Of a DNA stretch of 64,000 bases, positions 16,535-25,624 are shown piece after piece. Each line of letters starts with the position of its first letter. The stretch's first letter is position 1. The notes beneath the pieces were generated by a model. That model was not told the origin of the DNA, made no database searches, and saw only the letters and a program-made list of their open reading frames with translations. Both the position numbers and the translations under genes were made by a program. Source of the stretch: JAYFNU01 sp964460755 (GTDB lineage: Bacteria > Bacillota > Clostridia > Oscillospirales > Ruminococcaceae); NCBI GenBank assembly GCA_964460755.1, contig CAYWQL010000008.1, positions 1-64,000 of the forward strand, in the 5' to 3' direction.

Positions 16535-17914
16535 CTATTTTTTTGTGATTTTCGGTCCCTGCGCGGTGTCCTCAAGAAGGAAACCAAGCTCGGCTATCCT
16601 ATCGCGAAGAGCGTCGGCTTCGGCGAAATTCTTGTTCTTTCTCGCCTCTATGCGCCTGTTAGCCATTTCTATTATCTCGTCGGGAACGTCGCTTTTTTTA
16701 CGGTTGTACACAAGCCCCAACACACCCGTAAGCTCGTCGAAAACCGTCGCCGCATATTGAAGCGCCTCCTTGCTTTGGTCTTCCGCGCTGTTTATGTCGC
16801 GAACAAGCTCAAAGACCGCTGAAATCGCGTCCGCCGTGTTAAGGTCGTCGTCCATAGCGGCTTTAAACTCCTCACGGCGCTTGTCGCAAAGGCGGCGAAG
16901 ACCGTCGCCAGCTCCCGCGGCATTTTCAATAGCGAAATCAAGATTGTCGCGACAGGTATACATTCTTTCAAGCGACGCGGCGCACTGCTCCATAATCTCG
17001 CCCGAGAAATTAATCTGAGTTCTGTACTGTGCGCTTAACATCAAATAACGTATGGGCTCATATCCGTACTTTTCGCCTATTTCACGCGCCGTAAAAAAGT
17101 TTCCGAGCGACTTGCTCATCTTTCGGTTGTTTATATTTAAATATCCGTTGTGCATCCAATAATGGGCGAAATCCTTGCCCGTGAAGCATTCGCTTTGGGC
17201 GATTTCGTTTTCGTGATGCGGAAAAATTAAGTCCTGACCTCCGCAATGGATATCAAACGTATCGCCAAGATAACGGCGTGACATCGCAGAGCACTCGATA
17301 TGCCAACCGGGGCGACCCTGTCCGTACGGACTTTCCCAACTCGGCTCGCCGGGCTTTGCCGCCTTCCAAAGAGCAAAGTCCATAGGGTCTTCCTTCTTTT
17401 CTCCGACGCCGATTCTCGCGCCCGCCTCCAGCTCGTCAAGCGGTTGGTGCGAAAGCTTTCCGTATCCCGCGAAGCTTCTCGCGCGAAAATATACGTCGCC
17501 GTCGTCAGTCGCGTAGGCGTGTCCGTTTTCAACAAGCCCATTCACGATTTCGAGTATCCTGTCCATATTCTCGGTCGCGCGGGGGTGGTTGGTCGCACGT
17601 CGAACGTTAAGCGCGTCGGCGTCCTTCCAATATTCCTCGATATACCGCTTTGCAACCTCGCCGACGGTTATGCCCTCTTCGTTCGCCTTTTTAATAAGCT
17701 TGTCGTCAACGTCGGTAAAATTCTGAACATAGTTGACCTTATAGCCGACATATTCAAGATACCGTCTTAACGTGTCGAAAACGCAAAGCGGACGGGCGTT
17801 GCCGATATGAAAGAAGTTGTAAACCGTCGGACCACAGACATATATTCCAACCTCGCCGCTTTTTATCGGCTTTAGCTCCTCTTTTTTTCTCGAAAGCGTG
17901 TTGTATATAAACAT
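16535..17914 (-). CDS. cysS: Cysteinyl-tRNA synthetase
   Basis: Class I synthetase of 459 residues that charges tRNA-Cys. The nucleotide-binding HIGH motif is FFHIGNARP and the second signature is RKMSKSLGNF. The zinc ligands include CGPTVY near the N-terminus and the HCGGQDLIFPHHENEIAQSE region. The C-terminal anticodon-binding part is complete. It is last in the recA-recX-rimO-pgsA-cysS run, 9 bases after pgsA. No T-box precedes it. Confidence 0.97.
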   Translation of the reverse strand: MFIYNTLSRKKEELKPIKSGEVGIYVCGPTVYNFFHIGNARPLCVFDTLRRYLEYVGYKVNYVQNFTDVDDKLIKKANEEGITVGEVAKRYIEEYWKDADALNVRRATNHPRATENMDRILEIVNGLVENGHAYATDDGDVYFRARSFAGYGKLSHQPLDELEAGARIGVGEKKEDPMDFALWKAAKPGEPSWESPYGQGRPGWHIECSAMSRRYLGDTFDIHCGGQDLIFPHHENEIAQSECFTGKDFAHYWMHNGYLNINNRKMSKSLGNFFTAREIGEKYGYEPIRYLMLSAQYRTQINFSGEIMEQCAASLERMYTCRDNLDFAIENAAGAGDGLRRLCDKRREEFKAAMDDDLNTADAISAVFELVRDINSAEDQSKEALQYAATVFDELTGVLGLVYNRKKSDVPDEIIEMANRRIEARKNKNFAEADALRDRIAELGFLLEDTAQGPKITKK

Positions 17915-17923
17915 AAATCCCTC

Positions 17924-18490
17924 TTATTCAAATGTATTAATCAATTTATAGTTCTGTTTCAGATAAATTCCGCCCGATATCGCGGTAATCGCCGTCAATA
18001 TCCACATCGTAATATTGCTATAATATTTTACATCAGGTATAATTTGCTGATATATTGTCGTAAAGTGCAATGCCAGCATTATACCGCAAATGGCGACCAT
18101 TTGGAAGGCGGTTTTTATCTTTCCCCATATATTCGCCGCTATAACGTGTCCCTCACTCGACACCGCCGCAAGCCTTATAGCGGACACCATAAAGTCACGC
18201 GCGACAATAATGATTACCGCCACGGGATGAGCGAAGCCCAAATAGCAAAAAGCGATAAGCGCGCTTGTTACAAGAACCTTGTCGGCAAGAGGGTCCATAA
18301 ATTTCCCAAACGAGGTCACCATATTTCTTTTTCTTGCGATTTTTCCGTCAAAATAATCTGTCAGCGACGCAATGACGAAAACCACAAAGGCAAAAAGATA
18401 ATTATAAGGTATCGTCGGAATTAAAAGAAAAACAAGAAACACGGGCACAAGCACCGCGCGCAAAAGTGTAAGCTTATTGGGTAAATTCAT
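17924..18490 (-). CDS. pgsA: CDP-diacylglycerol-glycerol-3-phosphate phosphatidyltransferase
   Basis: Membrane enzyme of 188 residues that makes phosphatidylglycerol phosphate, the first step to phosphatidylglycerol and cardiolipin. The CDP-alcohol phosphotransferase signature DG-x2-AR-x8-G-x3-D-x3-D is seen as DYFDGKIARKR followed by FGKFMDPLADK. About five helices are predicted. A TTG six codons upstream overlaps the SD (GAGGGAGG), so ATG 18490 is chosen. Confidence 0.95.
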   Translation of the reverse strand: MNLPNKLTLLRAVLVPVFLVFLLIPTIPYNYLFAFVVFVIASLTDYFDGKIARKRNMVTSFGKFMDPLADKVLVTSALIAFCYLGFAHPVAVIIIVARDFMVSAIRLAAVSSEGHVIAANIWGKIKTAFQMVAICGIMLALHFTTIYQQIIPDVKYYSNITMWILTAITAISGGIYLKQNYKLINTFE

Positions 18491-18556
18491 ATTCAGCCTC
18501 CCTCTCAATCAAACTTTACCTTGTATTATAAATTATATCTTTTTAAAAGTACAGCG

Positions 18557-19882
18557 CTAATCGACAACTTCGCCCAAAAGGTCAAATTCGTCTACGCCGG
18601 TTATTTTTATTTCGTATATCTCGCCGACGCAAAGGTCGCTTTCGAGCGGAACAAAGATAAGCGAATCGACGTCGGGCGCGTCCCATTCTCCGCGGCAGGC
18701 AAACATTCCGCGCTCCTCGTCGAAGCCGTCGCAGATAACCGTCAAAGTGCGTTCAACCTTCTCCTCGTTCTTAGCGAGCATAATTTCCGTTTGAGTGAAC
18801 CGAAAATCGTCCGCTCTTTTCGCTTTGGTTTCGTCGTCGATTTCGGGTGAAAGCTTGACGGCCGCCGTTCCCTCCTCGGGTGAAAATTCGAAGCAGCCCG
18901 CACGGTCAAGCCGCGCGGCTTTTATGAAGTCGACAAGCTCTGCGAATTGCTCCTGCGTCTCGCCGGGAAAACCGACGATAAAGGTCGAGCGAAGGGTAAT
19001 GTCGGGTATTCTTTGCCTTATCTTATCTATAAGCGAAAGAAGGACTTCCCTGTCGCCAAACCGCCCCATTCGCTTAAGAACCTCTTTATTTGCGTGCTGA
19101 AACGGAATATCAAGGTATTTTGCGATTTTGTCCTCTCGCGCTATCGTGTCGATAAGCTCGTCCGTGATTCTGTCGGGATAGGCATAAAGAACGCGAATTT
19201 TAAAAATACCGTCGATTTTCGAAAGCTCTTTTAAGAGCGACGACAAGCTTTCGCCGTTGCTTAAATCCTTTCCATAAGAGGTCGTGTCCTGCGCGATAAC
19301 GATAAGCTCGCGAACGCCGTCGCGAACAAGCCCTCGCGCCTCGCCTACTATCTCGTCGGTCGGTCTGGAGCGGTACGAGCCGCGTATAGACGGAATGGCG
19401 CAATAGGTACAATGATTCGAGCAGCCCTCGGCTATTTTAATGTAGGCATAATGCGGCGGGGTCGAAAGAAGTCGCTCTGCGCAGACGATAAGCTCCTCGG
19501 GCGCGCCGAAGCAAAGGGTGCTTTTTCCCTCAAGCGAGCGGTTGACTACGTTGAGTATATCCGCGTTGCCGCAAAGCCCGATAACGGCGTCAACCTCGGG
19601 AATGAGTGTATGAAGCTCCTGCTGATACCTTTGAGCAAGACACCCCGTTACGACGACCGACTTAATCGCTCCAGACTTTTTGGCATTCACCATATCAAAA
19701 ATAGCCTCAATCGCCTCGGCCTTGGCGCTTTCAATGAAACCGCAGGTGTTGACGACAGCGCAGTCCGCCTGCTCAATTTCACCGACTATGCTGTGGCCTC
19801 CGTCCGAAAGCTTTTTCAGCATTATCTCGCTGTCTATTCGGTTTTTATCGCAGCCGAGCGAAATGAAAAATATGTTAGCCAT
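18557..19882 (-). CDS. rimO: Ribosomal protein S12 methylthiotransferase
   Basis: Radical SAM enzyme that adds a methylthio group to an Asp of ribosomal protein S12, 441 residues. The N-terminal domain opens ANIFFISLGCDKNRIDSE, with its cluster cysteines (C11, VNTCGF, VTGCLAQRY). The radical SAM motif is CSNHCTYCAIP, and a TRAM domain ends the protein. SLGC-x-KNxxDSE and the length favour RimO over MiaB. The start overlaps the recX end by 8 bases behind GGTGAGG. Confidence 0.95.
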   Translation of the reverse strand: MANIFFISLGCDKNRIDSEIMLKKLSDGGHSIVGEIEQADCAVVNTCGFIESAKAEAIEAIFDMVNAKKSGAIKSVVVTGCLAQRYQQELHTLIPEVDAVIGLCGNADILNVVNRSLEGKSTLCFGAPEELIVCAERLLSTPPHYAYIKIAEGCSNHCTYCAIPSIRGSYRSRPTDEIVGEARGLVRDGVRELIVIAQDTTSYGKDLSNGESLSSLLKELSKIDGIFKIRVLYAYPDRITDELIDTIAREDKIAKYLDIPFQHANKEVLKRMGRFGDREVLLSLIDKIRQRIPDITLRSTFIVGFPGETQEQFAELVDFIKAARLDRAGCFEFSPEEGTAAVKLSPEIDDETKAKRADDFRFTQTEIMLAKNEEKVERTLTVICDGFDEERGMFACRGEWDAPDVDSLIFVPLESDLCVGEIYEIKITGVDEFDLLGEVVD

Positions 19883-20513
19883 TAAATTCCTCACCGTCAT
19901 TTTCGCTGTATTCGCAAAGCACCGTTTTTATGTCGGAGGCTTTGAAGCCCTTTCGAGCAAGCGCCGCAAAAACGAGCGCGCGCTTTTCCCTATCGCGAAG
20001 CTTTAAAAGATACTTCTTTTCGACTATCATTCTTATCGCGTCGCATTCATCGTCCTTATAGAGCGAAAGCGTCGTTTCAATTATATCACGCGCAACGCCC
20101 TTCTCATAAAGCTTCTGCTCTGCCGCCCGCTTGCTCGCGCCCTTTTGTTCAATCATCTCGCGGCAAAGCTTTTTCGCAAATTCCGCGTCGTCAACGAGCG
20201 ACAGCTCGCACATTTTTTCAACCGCAAGCTCGGACGTCTTTTCGTCGAATTTCCTTTTAAGCTTATCAATAAGCTCCTTTTTCGAGTGGTCGCGATAGCC
20301 GAGCAGCAGCAACGCCTTATTCTTCGCGGCAAAATAATCGCTCGCGGCGCGAAGCGACTCAAGCTCCTCGCCGGAAAACTCGCTTCCTACCTTTATATGA
20401 TGCTTTAAATAGGTTTCCTCGTCAAGAGAAAACAAAAATTCGCCGCCACAAAAAAGGGCATACCTGCCCTTTTTTGTAACGGTTATATTGTCGATTTTAT
20501 AAACGTCGCCCAT
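19875..20513 (-). CDS. recX: Regulatory protein RecX
   Basis: Small helical modulator of RecA filaments, 212 residues. Repeated three-helix RecX motifs are visible (LLGYRDHSKKELIDKL, LVDDAEFAKKL, YEKGVARDIIE). Bacillota RecX proteins have this length. ATG 20513 lies 10 bases after the recA stop with an AAGGGAC SD; an in-frame start 16 codons upstream would overlap recA. Its place directly after recA is the classic arrangement. Confidence 0.92.
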   Translation of the reverse strand: MGDVYKIDNITVTKKGRYALFCGGEFLFSLDEETYLKHHIKVGSEFSGEELESLRAASDYFAAKNKALLLLGYRDHSKKELIDKLKRKFDEKTSELAVEKMCELSLVDDAEFAKKLCREMIEQKGASKRAAEQKLYEKGVARDIIETTLSLYKDDECDAIRMIVEKKYLLKLRDREKRALVFAALARKGFKASDIKTVLCEYSENDGEEFNG

Positions 20514-20523
20514 TGTGTCCCTT

Positions 20524-21621
20524 TTATTCGACCTCGATATCAATCGACGGTCGGTCGTCATCGGAAATTATGACGGGCGTCGCAGAACCCGCTGAAGTCT
20601 TTGCGGACGCCTTGCCCGCCCCCGCCGTCGGGTGCATAAGCTTGTCGGCGTTTGCGCGAACCTGCTTTTCAATATCCGCCGCAAACTCGGGATTTTCGGC
20701 TATATACTTCTTGACGTTGTCACGCCCTTGTCCAAGCCGCGTCTCACCATAGTTGAACCACGCGCCGGATTTTTGGATTATGTCGAGCTTTACCGCAAGG
20801 TCGAGGATTTCGCCGTCCTTCGATATTCCCTTGCCATACATTATGTCAAACTCGCCCTCCTTGAACGGGGGTGCAACCTTGTTCTTTACGACCTTCGCCT
20901 TCGTTCGGTTTCCGATAACCTCGGTTCCCGATTTAAGGGCTTCAACCCTTCTTATGTCAAGGCGAACAGAGGAATAAAACTTAAGCGCGCGTCCGCCGGG
21001 CGTTGTTTCGGGGTTGCCGTACATAACGCCAATTTTTTCGCGAAGCTGGTTGATGAATATCGCGACGCAGTTGGATTTTCCTATTACGCTGGTCAATTTA
21101 CGAAGAGCCTGCGACATTAATCTCGCCTGCGTTCCAACGTGCGCGTCGCCCATTTCTCCCTCGATTTCCGCGCGAGTTACCATCGCCGCGACCGAGTCAA
21201 TGACTATTACGTCGATAGCTCCCGAACGCACGAGCGCCTCGGTGATTTCGAGCGCCTGCTCACCGGTGTCGGGCTGAGAAACAAGCAGGTCGTCAATATT
21301 AACCCCAAGCGCGGCCGCATAAATAGGGTCAAGCGCGTGCTCAACGTCGATAAACGCCGCGTTTCCGCCGCTCTTTTGAGCTTCGGCGACAACGTGAAGC
21401 GCAACCGTGGTTTTACCCGAGCTTTCAGGTCCGAAGATTTCGATTATTCTTCCTCTTGGCAGACCGCCGATTCCAAGCGCAATGTCCAAAGAAAGCGAGC
21501 CAGTCGATATTGCCTCGACGTTCATCGTCGTGTTCTGTCCGAGCTTCATTACCGCGCCCTTGCCATACTGCTTTTCGATTTGAGCCAATGCGGTTTCAAG
21601 CGCCGCCTGTTTGTCCGCCAT
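20524..21621 (-). CDS. recA: Recombinase RecA
   Basis: DNA strand-exchange ATPase and SOS co-protease, 365 residues. Walker A is GPESSGKTT (about residues 65-73), Walker B is VIVIDSVAAM, and the L2 loop region contains FINQLREKIGVMYGNPETTPGG. The N-terminal helix (KQAALETALAQIEKQYGKG) and the acidic C-terminal tail are complete. Its promoter carries an SOS box, so it should be induced by DNA damage, and recX, rimO, pgsA and cysS may rise with it. Confidence 0.98.
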   Translation of the reverse strand: MADKQAALETALAQIEKQYGKGAVMKLGQNTTMNVEAISTGSLSLDIALGIGGLPRGRIIEIFGPESSGKTTVALHVVAEAQKSGGNAAFIDVEHALDPIYAAALGVNIDDLLVSQPDTGEQALEITEALVRSGAIDVIVIDSVAAMVTRAEIEGEMGDAHVGTQARLMSQALRKLTSVIGKSNCVAIFINQLREKIGVMYGNPETTPGGRALKFYSSVRLDIRRVEALKSGTEVIGNRTKAKVVKNKVAPPFKEGEFDIMYGKGISKDGEILDLAVKLDIIQKSGAWFNYGETRLGQGRDNVKKYIAENPEFAADIEKQVRANADKLMHPTAGAGKASAKTSAGSATPVIISDDDRPSIDIEVE

Positions 21622-21650
21622 ATTCGTTCTCCTATCGTTTTTTGTGAAAA

Positions 21651-21662
21651 GAACTTATGTTC
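21651..21662 (-). promoter_or_regulatory. LexA (SOS) box of recA
   Basis: GAACTTATGTTC is a perfect GAAC-N4-GTTC palindrome of the Bacillota type. It lies 8-19 bases downstream of the recA -10 box, over the transcription start, and 30 bases before the start codon. No lexA gene is in the window. Confidence 0.9.
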
Positions 21663-21669
21663 TTTTCCG

Positions 21670-21698
21670 ATTATACACTAAATTTCAATCCATTACAA
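21670..21698 (-). promoter_or_regulatory. Promoter of recA
   Basis: On the minus strand TTGTAA (21693-21698), 17 bases, TATAAT (21670-21675). It lies between the prmC stop and recA. Confidence 0.85.
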
Positions 21699-21702
21699 GC
21701 CC

Positions 21703-22539
21703 TTATTTTTTTGCCCGCACCGCTCGCTTTTTTCCGTACATATCCTCAAGAATTTCCGTTTGTCTATACCCTGCTTCAACAAGAAGCCGTTCAACCTCTT
21801 CGGTCTGAGTGCTTCCCGTTTCGAAAAGAATATAACCGGATTCTTTGAGCTTCGGCTTGTAAGCCGAAATGATGTGACGATAAAAGCTCAGTCCGTCGCC
21901 ACCGTCCGTTAAAGCCTGCGCGGGCTCATGCGCCAACTCCTCTTTGTTTTGTTCATATTCCTCGTTCGTGACATAAGGGGGATTAGCTACTATTATATCT
22001 GCCCAACTGTCCGATAAATCGGACTCAAGCACAAAAACATCGGCTTTTAATAAATTAACGTCGAGTTTAAGCTCATTTTTGTTTTTAGCAAGATATTCGA
22101 ACGCCTTGTCATATAGTTCAACCGCCGTGACCCTTGCTTCGGGAACGGCGCGTTTTATCGCAAAGGCAATACAGCCTGTGCCTGCGCACAAATCGACGAC
22201 AACGGGGTTTTCGATTTGCTTTGAAAGCCTTATCGCCTCGATGGCGACCGTTTCGGTCTCGTCTCGCGGAATAAGCACTCCCTCGCCGACCGACAATTCG
22301 AAATCGAGGAATACCCATCTTCCCGCGATATACTGAAGCGGTTCGCCGCCAATTCTGCGAGCTACATTTTCTTCGAACCGCGCCGCGTCCTTCTCGTCGA
22401 TATTATCACTCAAAAGAAGCTCCGGATAGCTTTTGCCGAATGCCGATTTAAAAAGGACGTTAATTTCGTTTTGATTGGAAAGCCCAGCCGCACAAAGCCT
22501 TTTCTTCGCGTCTGCGTAAACCTGCCTTAGGCTTACCAT
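21703..22539 (-). CDS. prmC: Release factor glutamine methyltransferase
   Basis: SAM-dependent enzyme of 278 residues that methylates the GGQ glutamine of RF1 and RF2. The helical N-terminal domain precedes a Rossmann domain with VVDLCAGTGCIA (motif I) and the catalytic IVANPPYV. It overlaps the upstream YqhQ gene by 7 bases. One of its substrates, PrfB, is encoded in the same window. Confidence 0.95.
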   Translation of the reverse strand: MVSLRQVYADAKKRLCAAGLSNQNEINVLFKSAFGKSYPELLLSDNIDEKDAARFEENVARRIGGEPLQYIAGRWVFLDFELSVGEGVLIPRDETETVAIEAIRLSKQIENPVVVDLCAGTGCIAFAIKRAVPEARVTAVELYDKAFEYLAKNKNELKLDVNLLKADVFVLESDLSDSWADIIVANPPYVTNEEYEQNKEELAHEPAQALTDGGDGLSFYRHIISAYKPKLKESGYILFETGSTQTEEVERLLVEAGYRQTEILEDMYGKKRAVRAKK

Positions 22540-23459
22540 TTCGCCTGCTCCGCTTTGTCGGGAAGAACCTGCTTAAGCGACGCTATTGCGACCTCCATTT
22601 GCCCGTCGTCGGGCTCGAACGCTGTAAGGCGCTGTACTAAAAGTCCCGGAAAGGCAAGAGCCTTGCAAAAAAAGTTGTCGTGCGAGCCGGAGAATTTGAG
22701 TATCTCGAAGGCTATGCCCATTATAAGCGGAAGCGCCAACAGCTTTAAGCCCACGCGCAAAAGCACGTTGTCCCAAACGGGTACGAAGGAAAAGACAATT
22801 ATGCTAATGATAATCACAATAAAAAGAAAGCTCGTCGAACAGCGCGGGTGAAAGCGGGAAAACCTTTTGACGTTCTCCACGGTCAATTCCTCGCCGTGCT
22901 CATAGCAGGCGATTGACTTGTGCTCCGCGCCATGATATTCGAACACTCTGTGAATGTCCTTTATCCTTGTCACAAAGAAAAGATAGGCAATGAAAATGAC
23001 TATTTTAAGCACGCCCTCGCAGAGAGACTTTAATCCGTTCGACATAACAAACAGCTTCGCAAGCCCGCCCGTCACAATGGTCGGAAGAACGATAAAAAGC
23101 GCGATAGAAAGAAGCGAGCCGAGCACCGCAGAAACAATGCCCATCGTCGTCCCTGCCTTGTCGCCGAACTTATCCTTTAAAAACTCGTCGAATTTGTCCT
23201 CGTCTTCCCCCTCGGGATAGGCGTATTCCGCCGCCTTTGTTATGTTCTTATACCCTTCAATAAGGCTGATTATCATCGCGACCGCGCCGCGAAGAATGGG
23301 GATTTTCCTAAAAGGATTTTTTCTTGTCTTTGTTGTTTCGATATGTATTTCGCCGTCGGGCTGCCGCACGGCGATACAGGTTTTCTCCGGTCCCTTCATT
23401 ACGATGCCTTCGATTATCGCCTGTCCGCCGATTGAGGTCTTAAAGTTTTCTTTGCTCAT
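22533..23459 (-). CDS. yqhQ: DUF1385 membrane protein YqhQ
   Basis: A 308-residue membrane protein of the DUF1385/YqhQ family, whose biochemical role is not settled. The opening SIGGQAIIEGIVMKGPE and the later YHGAEHKSIACYEHGEELT (about residues 172-190) are family hallmarks. About five hydrophobic segments follow. It often neighbours prmC in Bacillota, as here, where the two overlap. It is fourth in the operon that starts with a lipoprotein and a two-component pair. Confidence 0.9.
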   Translation of the reverse strand: MSKENFKTSIGGQAIIEGIVMKGPEKTCIAVRQPDGEIHIETTKTRKNPFRKIPILRGAVAMIISLIEGYKNITKAAEYAYPEGEDEDKFDEFLKDKFGDKAGTTMGIVSAVLGSLLSIALFIVLPTIVTGGLAKLFVMSNGLKSLCEGVLKIVIFIAYLFFVTRIKDIHRVFEYHGAEHKSIACYEHGEELTVENVKRFSRFHPRCSTSFLFIVIIISIIVFSFVPVWDNVLLRVGLKLLALPLIMGIAFEILKFSGSHDNFFCKALAFPGLLVQRLTAFEPDDGQMEVAIASLKQVLPDKAEQAKW

Positions 23460-23468
23460 TTTTTCTCC

Positions 23469-24878
23469 TTAATTTTTAAACGGAAAGCCGAGCGTTACCG
23501 TCGTGCCCTTTCCGATTTCACTCACTATATTAAGCGTACCGCCGTGAAGCGTCATAATTTCCTTGACGACCGCGAGCCCTATACCCGAGCCGGTCACGGA
23601 GTTGGTAGCTTTATAAAAGCGGTTGGTTATATTGGGAAGCTCTTCCTTCGGGATACCCGCGCCGTTGTCGGACACCGTGACGAACGCTTCATCGTCGATT
23701 ACGTCGAGTTCAACCGTGACGTAGTCGCCGGGGTTAGAATACTTGACGGCGTTGTCGAGTATGTTCGCAAAAACCTGCTTGAGGCGGTTCTTGTCGGCGG
23801 ATATGATAACCTTCGTGTCGGGCGAGGTCACCTTAAAGACGATGCCCGAGCGAAGAGCGCGCTGCTCAATCGTGGCGATAGCGTCGTACATTTCAGCGCG
23901 AAGGTCGATTATATTTCGGCTGAGCGTGATAGTGCCCGTTTGAAGCCGAGAAAAATCAAGCAAATCTTCGACAAGATAGGCGAGCCTGTCGGTTTCGTTG
24001 ATGATTATTTTCATTCCCTTTTGGAAGTTTTCCTCATCCCTTGTGCCGATTGCCATAAGGGTTTCGCCCCAACCCTTTATTGAGGTAAGCGGGGTTCGAA
24101 GCTCGTGGGAAATACTCGAAATAAATTCATTTTTCATCTTGTCGGTTTTTTGAAGTCCAACCGCCATATCGTTGATTATCTTGCAAAGGTCGCCAATCTC
24201 GTCGCCGTATTCGGTTTCGATACGAACGTCGAAATCCCCGTTTGAAATCCGCCGCGCCGTGTTGCCGACGTCCTTTATAGGTATAACGATTGAGCGCACG
24301 AAATAGAGCCCCGAAAAGATAGTAAATCCGACAATAACAAGGCAGACCGCGACGACCAAAACAAGATTTTTATAAAGCTGCTTGTCGACCTTTTGAAGGG
24401 AGCTTACAAGGCGAAGCGCCTCTATGTCGCCAGACGAGCCGACGATAATTTGCGTCACGGCGATTATATGCTCATTGTTGGACGAGCGGCCGACGTAGTA
24501 ACCTTGACCGTTCACGTCGGTTTTCGCCAAAAAATAGTCGTTGAGCGGCTCGGACGAATTGTAAGCGAAGCCCGACGAGGTGACAATGATGTTGCCGTTC
24601 GTGTCGATTAGCATAAGCTCATACTTGTCCTTCTCGTCAAAATTCTCAACAAGTCCGACCGTCTGCGACACCTTGTCGTCGCCCGTCGCCGAAGAATAGG
24701 GTATGGCGCTGACAAGAAGCCGCGCCTTGTTTTCAAGCGCCTGACGCGCGGCGGTAAGGTAACTTGAGCGCATCGAAAGAATGATAGCGACCGACGCCAC
24801 TATCAAAATAAGAATGGTCGACATAAGGCTTGCCAAAACCCATCTTTTCGTTATTCCCGAATTGTGCGGTACGCTCAA
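23469..24878 (-). CDS. HAMP-domain sensor histidine kinase
   Basis: Membrane kinase of 469 residues. Helices lie at about 12-35 and 170-193, around an extracytoplasmic domain of about 135 residues. A HAMP domain follows (about 194-248), then His258 in SISHELRTPLTS, and an ATPase domain with DNGAGIP and GSGIGLAVV. The architecture resembles PhoR/ResE kinases. The start appears to be a TTG behind AAAGGGC, 18 bases after the regulator gene, with no ATG until codon 19. The neighbouring lipoprotein is a candidate accessory sensor. Confidence 0.9.
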   Translation of the reverse strand: MSVPHNSGITKRWVLASLMSTILILIVASVAIILSMRSSYLTAARQALENKARLLVSAIPYSSATGDDKVSQTVGLVENFDEKDKYELMLIDTNGNIIVTSSGFAYNSSEPLNDYFLAKTDVNGQGYYVGRSSNNEHIIAVTQIIVGSSGDIEALRLVSSLQKVDKQLYKNLVLVVAVCLVIVGFTIFSGLYFVRSIVIPIKDVGNTARRISNGDFDVRIETEYGDEIGDLCKIINDMAVGLQKTDKMKNEFISSISHELRTPLTSIKGWGETLMAIGTRDEENFQKGMKIIINETDRLAYLVEDLLDFSRLQTGTITLSRNIIDLRAEMYDAIATIEQRALRSGIVFKVTSPDTKVIISADKNRLKQVFANILDNAVKYSNPGDYVTVELDVIDDEAFVTVSDNGAGIPKEELPNITNRFYKATNSVTGSGIGLAVVKEIMTLHGGTLNIVSEIGKGTTVTLGFPFKN

Positions 24879-24896
24879 CTTTCTTGCCCTTTCCCT

Positions 24897-25601
24897 TTAT
24901 TCAACGAAGCGGTAGCCAAAACCCCAAACTGTGAGAATATGCGCGGGATTGTTCGTGTCGTCCTCAATTTTGTTCCGAAGCCGACATATGTTGACGTCGA
25001 CTATTTTTATATCTCCGAAATAGCTTTCGCCCCAAACGGTCTTGAGTATGCGGTCGCGGTCAAGCGCGACGCCTACGTTTTTGAGGAAAAGCTCCATAAG
25101 CTGAAATTCAACCTGAGTTATATCTATGGGCGCGCCCTTTTTAGTGAGCACGCGGGAGCTTGTGTCGAGAACGTAATCTCCGCATACAAGCTTCTTTTGT
25201 GCGTTGCCGCCCTTTTCGCCCTCCTTGTTTCTTGCCGTGCGGCGATAAATCGCGTCGACCCGCGCGACGAGCTCGGCGGTGCTGAAGGGCTTGGTAACAT
25301 AGTCGTCCGCGCCGATAGAAAGCCCCTCTATTTTGTCCTGCTCCTGCGTTTTAGCGGTGAGCATAATTATTCCGATTTTCGAATTGTCTTTTCGTATCAT
25401 TTCGCAAAGCGCGAGCCCGCTCACCCCGGGAAGCATAATATCGAGAAGCGCGACGTCAAAGCCGTCGGGGTCCTCACGATATACGTCAATCGCCTTTTCC
25501 GCACTCTCGACGCCGATGGCGTCATATCCCGCCATGCGGAGATTGAGCACTATCATATCGCGAATGGCATATTCGTCGTCCACAACCAAAACCTTTTTCA
25601 T
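24897..25601 (-). CDS. OmpR/PhoB-family response regulator
   Basis: Two-domain regulator of 234 residues. The receiver has VDDE near residue 9, the phosphorylation Asp in ALLDIMLPG (about 53), IMLTAKT and the Lys in VTKPFS. The winged-helix domain ends in TVWGFGYRF. The SD (TGGAGGA) is close to the ATG. It is the partner of the kinase 18 bases downstream. It lies 23 bases after the lipoprotein gene in the same unit. Confidence 0.93.
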   Translation of the reverse strand: MKKVLVVDDEYAIRDMIVLNLRMAGYDAIGVESAEKAIDVYREDPDGFDVALLDIMLPGVSGLALCEMIRKDNSKIGIIMLTAKTQEQDKIEGLSIGADDYVTKPFSTAELVARVDAIYRRTARNKEGEKGGNAQKKLVCGDYVLDTSSRVLTKKGAPIDITQVEFQLMELFLKNVGVALDRDRILKTVWGESYFGDIKIVDVNICRLRNKIEDDTNNPAHILTVWGFGYRFVE

Positions 25602-25624
25602 TTGTAATCCTCCAAAATATTCTT

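Noticed and set aside
17915..17923. T-box leader before cysS
   Set aside because: Only nine bases separate pgsA and cysS, and no T-box consensus is present.
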